From NCBI GenBank assembly GCA_003235785.1, contig QJYE01000468.1:1-10508 (forward strand): DNA of 10,508 bases. Reading direction: 5' to 3'. Numbering within the stretch: position 1 is the stretch's first letter; every line of letters begins with the position of its first letter. Under the pieces are notes generated by a model. That model did no database searches and was not told the origin of the DNA. It saw only the letters and a program-made list of their open reading frames with translations. This stretch comes from Nitrospirota bacterium (GTDB lineage: Bacteria; Nitrospirota; Nitrospiria; Nitrospirales; UBA8639). Positions 8,114-10,508 of this stretch are shown here, one piece after another. A program made the position numbers and the translations under genes.

Positions 8114-8134
8114 TAATCTTCAATCGGTTGGTGG

Positions 8135-9232
8135 TTAGAGGCGAATTTGTCCTGGTCGCCATCCGAGGCACGAAAGGGATTCCAACACATGCCGACGCAG
8201 ATTGTCATTCTTTGTGGTTTTCAACAGTTGCAATAAGGGCGTTTTGGCGGCTGCACCAAAGTGCGTTAAGGCTTCTGCAGCTTCTTGACGAAGCAAGGTG
8301 CTGTGCAAAGCCTGCATCAGAACCGGGACCGCCCGGGGATCGCCAATGTTGGCGAGAGCCTTGACTGCGGCCTCCAAAGGGGGAAGGTCTTCTTTGAATT
8401 TGGGGTCGGTGCAGCCCTCCATGCGGTCTTCATAGGCATCGGCAGGAAGGGAGCTCACCAGGTCCATCAAGGGGGAAAGGGCTTCCACGGCTCGCAAGTT
8501 CCCTAACGCTTCAATCGCTTTCAGTTGCAAGGAAGGTGTGGTGAGCGAATCCAATAACAGGGGAATGGCATGGGCATCACCAATCTGTCCTAAGGCTCGG
8601 ACGGCATCCTGTCTGACGGCGGAGTCGGAATCGTGTGCGACCAGATTCATTAAGGGCGCCACAGCCGCCTGAGGTTTTAAGAGCGTCAACGCTTCAACCG
8701 CACGCAAACGAATTCTCCAATTAGGATCTTGCAATCCCTTAAGAAGGGGAGGAATGCTGGCTTCCCCTATGGCTTGGATCGCGCGGCAGGCTTCATCACG
8801 GACGGCAGGGACTTTATCTTGGAGGAGGACAATCAATGTCTCAATGGAACGAGGATTCTTCAGGCGGGTCAGTCCTTTTGCGGCTGACATGCGCACAATC
8901 CAATTGGGATTCAGAAGGGCTGCTAACAAGGGCTCGAAGACCTGGTCATCGGCAATGGTCGCAAGAATAGAGGCCGCAGCTTCCTGGACTTGGAGATTTT
9001 GATCCTGGAGACAAAACCCTAAAGACTGGACCGCCGGTTGCCCAAGAGCAGTCAACGAGGCTGCTGCTGCTTCCCGAACGGCACGATCTGAGTCTCGAAG
9101 CAAGCGAATTAGCGGTTGGATGCTACGCGGATCGTCAAATTGGCCTAGGGCGACTGCCGCATCCTCACGGATACCCCAATCCTCATCATCTAATGCCGCA
9201 ATATGTTCAGCTACTGAATCAGCCATATCCAT
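8135..9232 (-). CDS. HEAT-repeat protein, about 365 aa (start uncertain)
   Basis: About eleven HEAT/PBS-lyase-like repeats begin right after the start (DEDWGIREDAAVALG) and run to a LSCLGWRPG cap. Repeats 1, 4 and 6 carry the Trp signature (DEDW, NPNW, DPNW). Repeat 9 is expanded by about 20 residues (SSLPADAYEDRMEGCTDPKF), which would form a loop out of the solenoid. I start it at ATG 9232 because HEAT sequence begins there and nothing upstream resembles a domain. In-frame alternatives are ATG 9226, ATG 9310 and GTG 9322; none has a well-placed Shine-Dalgarno. A strong AAAGGAG at 9262-9256 sits eight bases before an in-frame ATT (9247-9245), so translation might begin there. There is no signal peptide. 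It is the second gene of the minus-strand cluster. Confidence 0.88.
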   Translation of the reverse strand: MDMADSVAEHIAALDDEDWGIREDAAVALGQFDDPRSIQPLIRLLRDSDRAVREAAAASLTALGQPAVQSLGFCLQDQNLQVQEAAASILATIADDQVFEPLLAALLNPNWIVRMSAAKGLTRLKNPRSIETLIVLLQDKVPAVRDEACRAIQAIGEASIPPLLKGLQDPNWRIRLRAVEALTLLKPQAAVAPLMNLVAHDSDSAVRQDAVRALGQIGDAHAIPLLLDSLTTPSLQLKAIEALGNLRAVEALSPLMDLVSSLPADAYEDRMEGCTDPKFKEDLPPLEAAVKALANIGDPRAVPVLMQALHSTLLRQEAAEALTHFGAAAKTPLLQLLKTTKNDNLRRHVLESLSCLGWRPGQIRL

Positions 9233-9255
9233 GCATACCAGAGAAATGGGGCAGG

Positions 9256-9262
9256 CTCCTTT
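9256..9262 (-). promoter_or_regulatory. Strong Shine-Dalgarno without a standard start codon
   Basis: AAAGGAG on the minus strand is the best ribosome-binding sequence upstream of the 365-aa HEAT gene. The nearest ATG downstream is 23 bases away, too far for normal use. At the ideal eight-base spacing the in-frame codon is ATT (9247-9245). Confidence 0.45.
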
Positions 9263-9287
9263 ATTTTCAACGCAGGGGGATTCTGTA

Positions 9288-9299
9288 TTCCCTAGGGAA
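9288..9299. repeat. 12-bp perfect palindrome in the HEAT gene leader
   Basis: TTCCCTAGGGAA is a perfect palindrome 56 bp upstream of ATG 9232, in the 152-bp gap after the 121-aa gene. This is a reasonable operator position if an internal promoter lies in the gap. A weak TTGACC/TAACGT pair (-35/-10 with 18-bp spacing) lies 20-50 bp further upstream on the minus strand. Confidence 0.5.
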
Positions 9300-9384
9300 A
9301 AGCCGAACATCGACGTTACCACACGATTTTTTTGTCGGTCAATCTGGAGGCCGGAAGAAGGCGAGAAGAAGAAGGTTGGGGAAG

Positions 9385-9750
9385 TTAAACCGACCGGAAG
9401 ACGGCCAACAAATCGCTCAATGCCAACATCTTCACTCGAAGGATTTCCCGTTCTTTCTGTAGAACCTGTTGAGCTTCCCCATTGACTGTTTGCTTAAGGT
9501 AATCCTGGCACATGCTGGTGACATGCTGAAATTCGGCTTCAGCTTTATCTTTCACCACACGGTTGGTGGCCAATAAATCAACAACTTGGTCATGCGTGGT
9601 GGCCAAATGTTGCTGAAACTCCTGTTCGGGAAGCGAACGCCGGTGTTCTTCATCTAAGCAACGATCAATATATTGACCAAGAAAGACATAAAACCGGAGC
9701 ATGGTTTCGGTCGTCGTAATGTGTGGTGGGGTGGGATCTTGTTCAGACAT
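9385..9750 (-). CDS. Hypothetical 121-aa helical protein
   Basis: I do not recognise the family. The product is small, acidic at its N-terminus (MSEQDPTPPH) and otherwise predicted to be almost all helix, with charged heptad-like stretches (DKAEAEFQHVTSMCQDYLKQ, QQVLQKEREILRVKMLALSD) that could form a coiled coil. There is one cysteine, no signal peptide and no membrane segment. AAAGGAG lies five bases before ATG 9750, a strong ribosome-binding site. It is the first gene of the minus-strand cluster leading into four HEAT genes, with a 152-bp gap to the next. A helical partner bound by the HEAT solenoids is a possible role, inferred only from position. Confidence 0.82.
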   Translation of the reverse strand: MSEQDPTPPHITTTETMLRFYVFLGQYIDRCLDEEHRRSLPEQEFQQHLATTHDQVVDLLATNRVVKDKAEAEFQHVTSMCQDYLKQTVNGEAQQVLQKEREILRVKMLALSDLLAVFRSV

Positions 9751-9999
9751 CGGAGCTCCTTTTACCTATTAGATATCTTTCAATTCCAGAACAGGCCTGT
9801 TCATCAAGAGTGGACAGCGTAAACTGGAAAGCTTGAACAAGAGTAACGGGAAACGTGAAATAAAGCTACAGAAAAAAGTAAAAATTTTGAGAGTAAGACA
9901 AGTTTGAGAGAAAAATAGAAAAAGTTGATAAGGGGGTATAGGTTTTGCGGAGTTGTTTTCTTGGTTGAGAAAGCGTGAGGCGATGAAGGATGAGCGTTC
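9751..9999. other. A/T-rich non-coding interval
   Basis: About 250 bp separate the HEAT cluster from the DUF1330-like gene. It is rich in short A tracts on the plus strand (about 9872-9923) and has a short direct repeat, TTTGAGAG (9886-9893 and 9903-9910). The GAACAGGCCTGTTC palindrome is near its left end. I see no convincing terminator hairpin for the DUF1330-like gene. A minus-strand reading frame at 9804-10208 has low-complexity Ser/Phe/Leu-rich content and overlaps the next gene out of frame, so I do not call it. Confidence 0.55.
9789..9802. promoter_or_regulatory. 14-bp perfect palindrome, candidate operator
   Basis: GAACAGGCCTGTTC is perfectly symmetrical and lies 39-52 bp upstream of the first gene of the HEAT cluster, where an operator or promoter would be expected. 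The GAAC...GTTC arms loosely recall Gram-positive-type LexA boxes, but the spacing differs (6 bp rather than 4). The regulator is unknown. No clear -35/-10 pair is visible around it. Confidence 0.45.
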
Positions 10000-10299
10000 T
10001 TATCGTTCATAGGTTGCGATGATCGTGGTATTCGTAACCGACTTCTCAAAATGCTTTTGCCTGACCTTGAGGTACTCATCGTTTGAAAAGAATAAATCCC
10101 GCGAGTCTTGGCTCGGAAAGGAAATGGTAAAAACCCGGTTGATTGGGGCCTCAGTTTGAGACTTGAGAACTTCCGAAACCTTGAAATCGTAGATAAAGCC
10201 CCCGCCATAGCTTTTAAGAATTGGCATCATCTCGTCTCTAAACATTTGATATTCTTCTTCATCGACAACCTGTAATCCCACCAGCGTTTCTATCGCCAT
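10000..10299 (-). CDS. DUF1330-like small protein
   Basis: The 99-aa product has the DUF1330 layout of the dimeric alpha/beta-barrel (ferredoxin-like) superfamily. A first strand (ETLVGLQVV) is followed by a helix (EEYQMFRDEMMPILKSYGGGF), then a strand with the RVFTISFPSQ core, the 'FFSNDEYLKVRQKH' segment equivalent to the family's 'FYxSPEYxxxRxxR', and a last strand (NTTIIATYER). The proline of SPEY is replaced here (NDEY). Members are small cytoplasmic proteins of unclear function. AAAGGTGA lies about six bases before ATG 10299. It appears to be a single-gene unit on the same strand as the HEAT cluster, 249 bp upstream of it. Confidence 0.75.
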   Translation of the reverse strand: MAIETLVGLQVVDEEEYQMFRDEMMPILKSYGGGFIYDFKVSEVLKSQTEAPINRVFTISFPSQDSRDLFFSNDEYLKVRQKHFEKSVTNTTIIATYER

Positions 10300-10461
10300 A
10301 TCATTTCACCTTTAAATTATTGGCACTCTAATGAAAATCCTTAAAAATGCCGGAGTTCGTCCCAACATCTATCGTACCTCTGCATCCTCGCAATTTTCTA
10401 AGATTAAGAATCGAGCAAAGCCTACCTGCGGACTTCTTCCTGGAATGATTTGAGGAGAGAA
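10300..10461. other. Non-coding interval upstream of the DUF1330-like gene
   Basis: No open frame of note on either strand. It should contain the minus-strand promoter of the DUF1330-like gene, but I find no convincing -35/-10 pair; the AT-rich stretch at about 10300-10350 is the most likely place. Confidence 0.4.
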
Positions 10462-10508
10462 ATGATGAGGATGATGATGACGAAAACGAAGGGAAAGGCG
10501 GCAAGAAT
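10462..10508 (+). CDS. Possible start of a plus-strand gene, cut by the window end
   Basis: GAGGAG (10452-10457) is followed by ATG at 10462 and again at 10465 (seven-base spacing for the second). The open frame reads MMRMMMTKTKGKAAR to the end of the window. A Met-rich, then basic N-terminus could begin a signal or membrane segment, but only 15 codons are visible. The GATGATGATG stretch may simply be low-complexity DNA. Confidence 0.3.
   Translation, partial: MMRMMMTKTKGKAAR

Noticed and set aside
5523..9232. HEAT proteins as phycobilin lyase subunits (CpcE/CpcF) or deoxyhypusine hydroxylase
   Set aside because: No phycobiliprotein gene is in the window and the His-Glu metal-binding pairs of deoxyhypusine hydroxylase are not visible.
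9233..9322. N-terminal extension of the HEAT protein from GTG 9322
   Set aside because: The extra 30 residues have no Shine-Dalgarno, no signal-peptide or HEAT character, and would cover the palindrome and the AAAGGAG; kept only as an alternative start.
9120..9485. Plus-strand frame of 121 codons antisense to the HEAT gene
   Set aside because: It is the shadow of the minus-strand HEAT and 121-aa genes, with composition typical of antisense frames.
9872..9923. Phased A-tract bent DNA or replication origin
   Set aside because: The A tracts are spaced about 7-8 and 31 bp, not regularly near 10.5 bp, and no DnaA-box cluster is seen.
9804..10208. Minus-strand frame of 134 codons overlapping the DUF1330-like gene
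   Set aside because: It overlaps the DUF1330-like gene in another frame for about half its length, has low-complexity Ser/Phe/Leu composition, and no domain or ribosome-binding site.

Overview
The window looks like chromosomal DNA of a Gram-negative bacterium with roughly balanced base composition. The evidence is a beta-barrel outer-membrane protein fragment, an exported TPR-CHAT protein, a UDP-glucose dehydrogenase (capsule or exopolysaccharide precursor) and a tRNA-Gly. The mix of exported TPR-CHAT proteins and many small HEAT-repeat proteins recalls Nitrospirota (Nitrospira-like) genomes. That assignment is an impression from gene content, not a demonstrated fact. I see no mobile element, integrase, CRISPR array or phage gene.

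Left third, plus strand (1-3636): the 3' end of a gene for an outer-membrane beta-barrel protein is followed after 75 bp by a large gene. Its product has a signal peptide, ten 42-residue TPRs and a C-terminal CHAT caspase-like domain with an intact His/Cys dyad. Then comes a 531-bp non-coding interval (3637-4167). It holds a weak terminator, a phased direct repeat, and tRNA-Gly(GCC) on the minus strand with its own near-consensus sigma-70 promoter. Next is ugd (4168-5499, plus), which converges on the genes to its right. A short GC-rich hairpin lies in the 23-bp gap.

Right half, minus strand (9750 down to 5523): a likely operon is read in the order 121-aa helical protein of unknown function, 365-aa HEAT protein, 365-aa HEAT protein, 255-aa HEAT protein, 222-aa beta-domain/HEAT fusion. 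Gaps are 152, 21, -4 and 60 bp. The -4 overlap (ATGA) next to a strong Shine-Dalgarno indicates translational coupling. Four adjacent genes for different but related alpha-solenoid proteins suggest one multi-subunit scaffold or adaptor system. No catalytic gene is present in the cluster, so its job cannot be read from the sequence. This is the best candidate here for an undescribed system.

Right end: an A/T-rich gap of about 250 bp carries a 14-bp perfect palindrome just upstream of the operon. A separate minus-strand gene for a small DUF1330-like protein follows. The last 208 bp are mostly non-coding, with a possible start of a plus-strand gene at about 10462.
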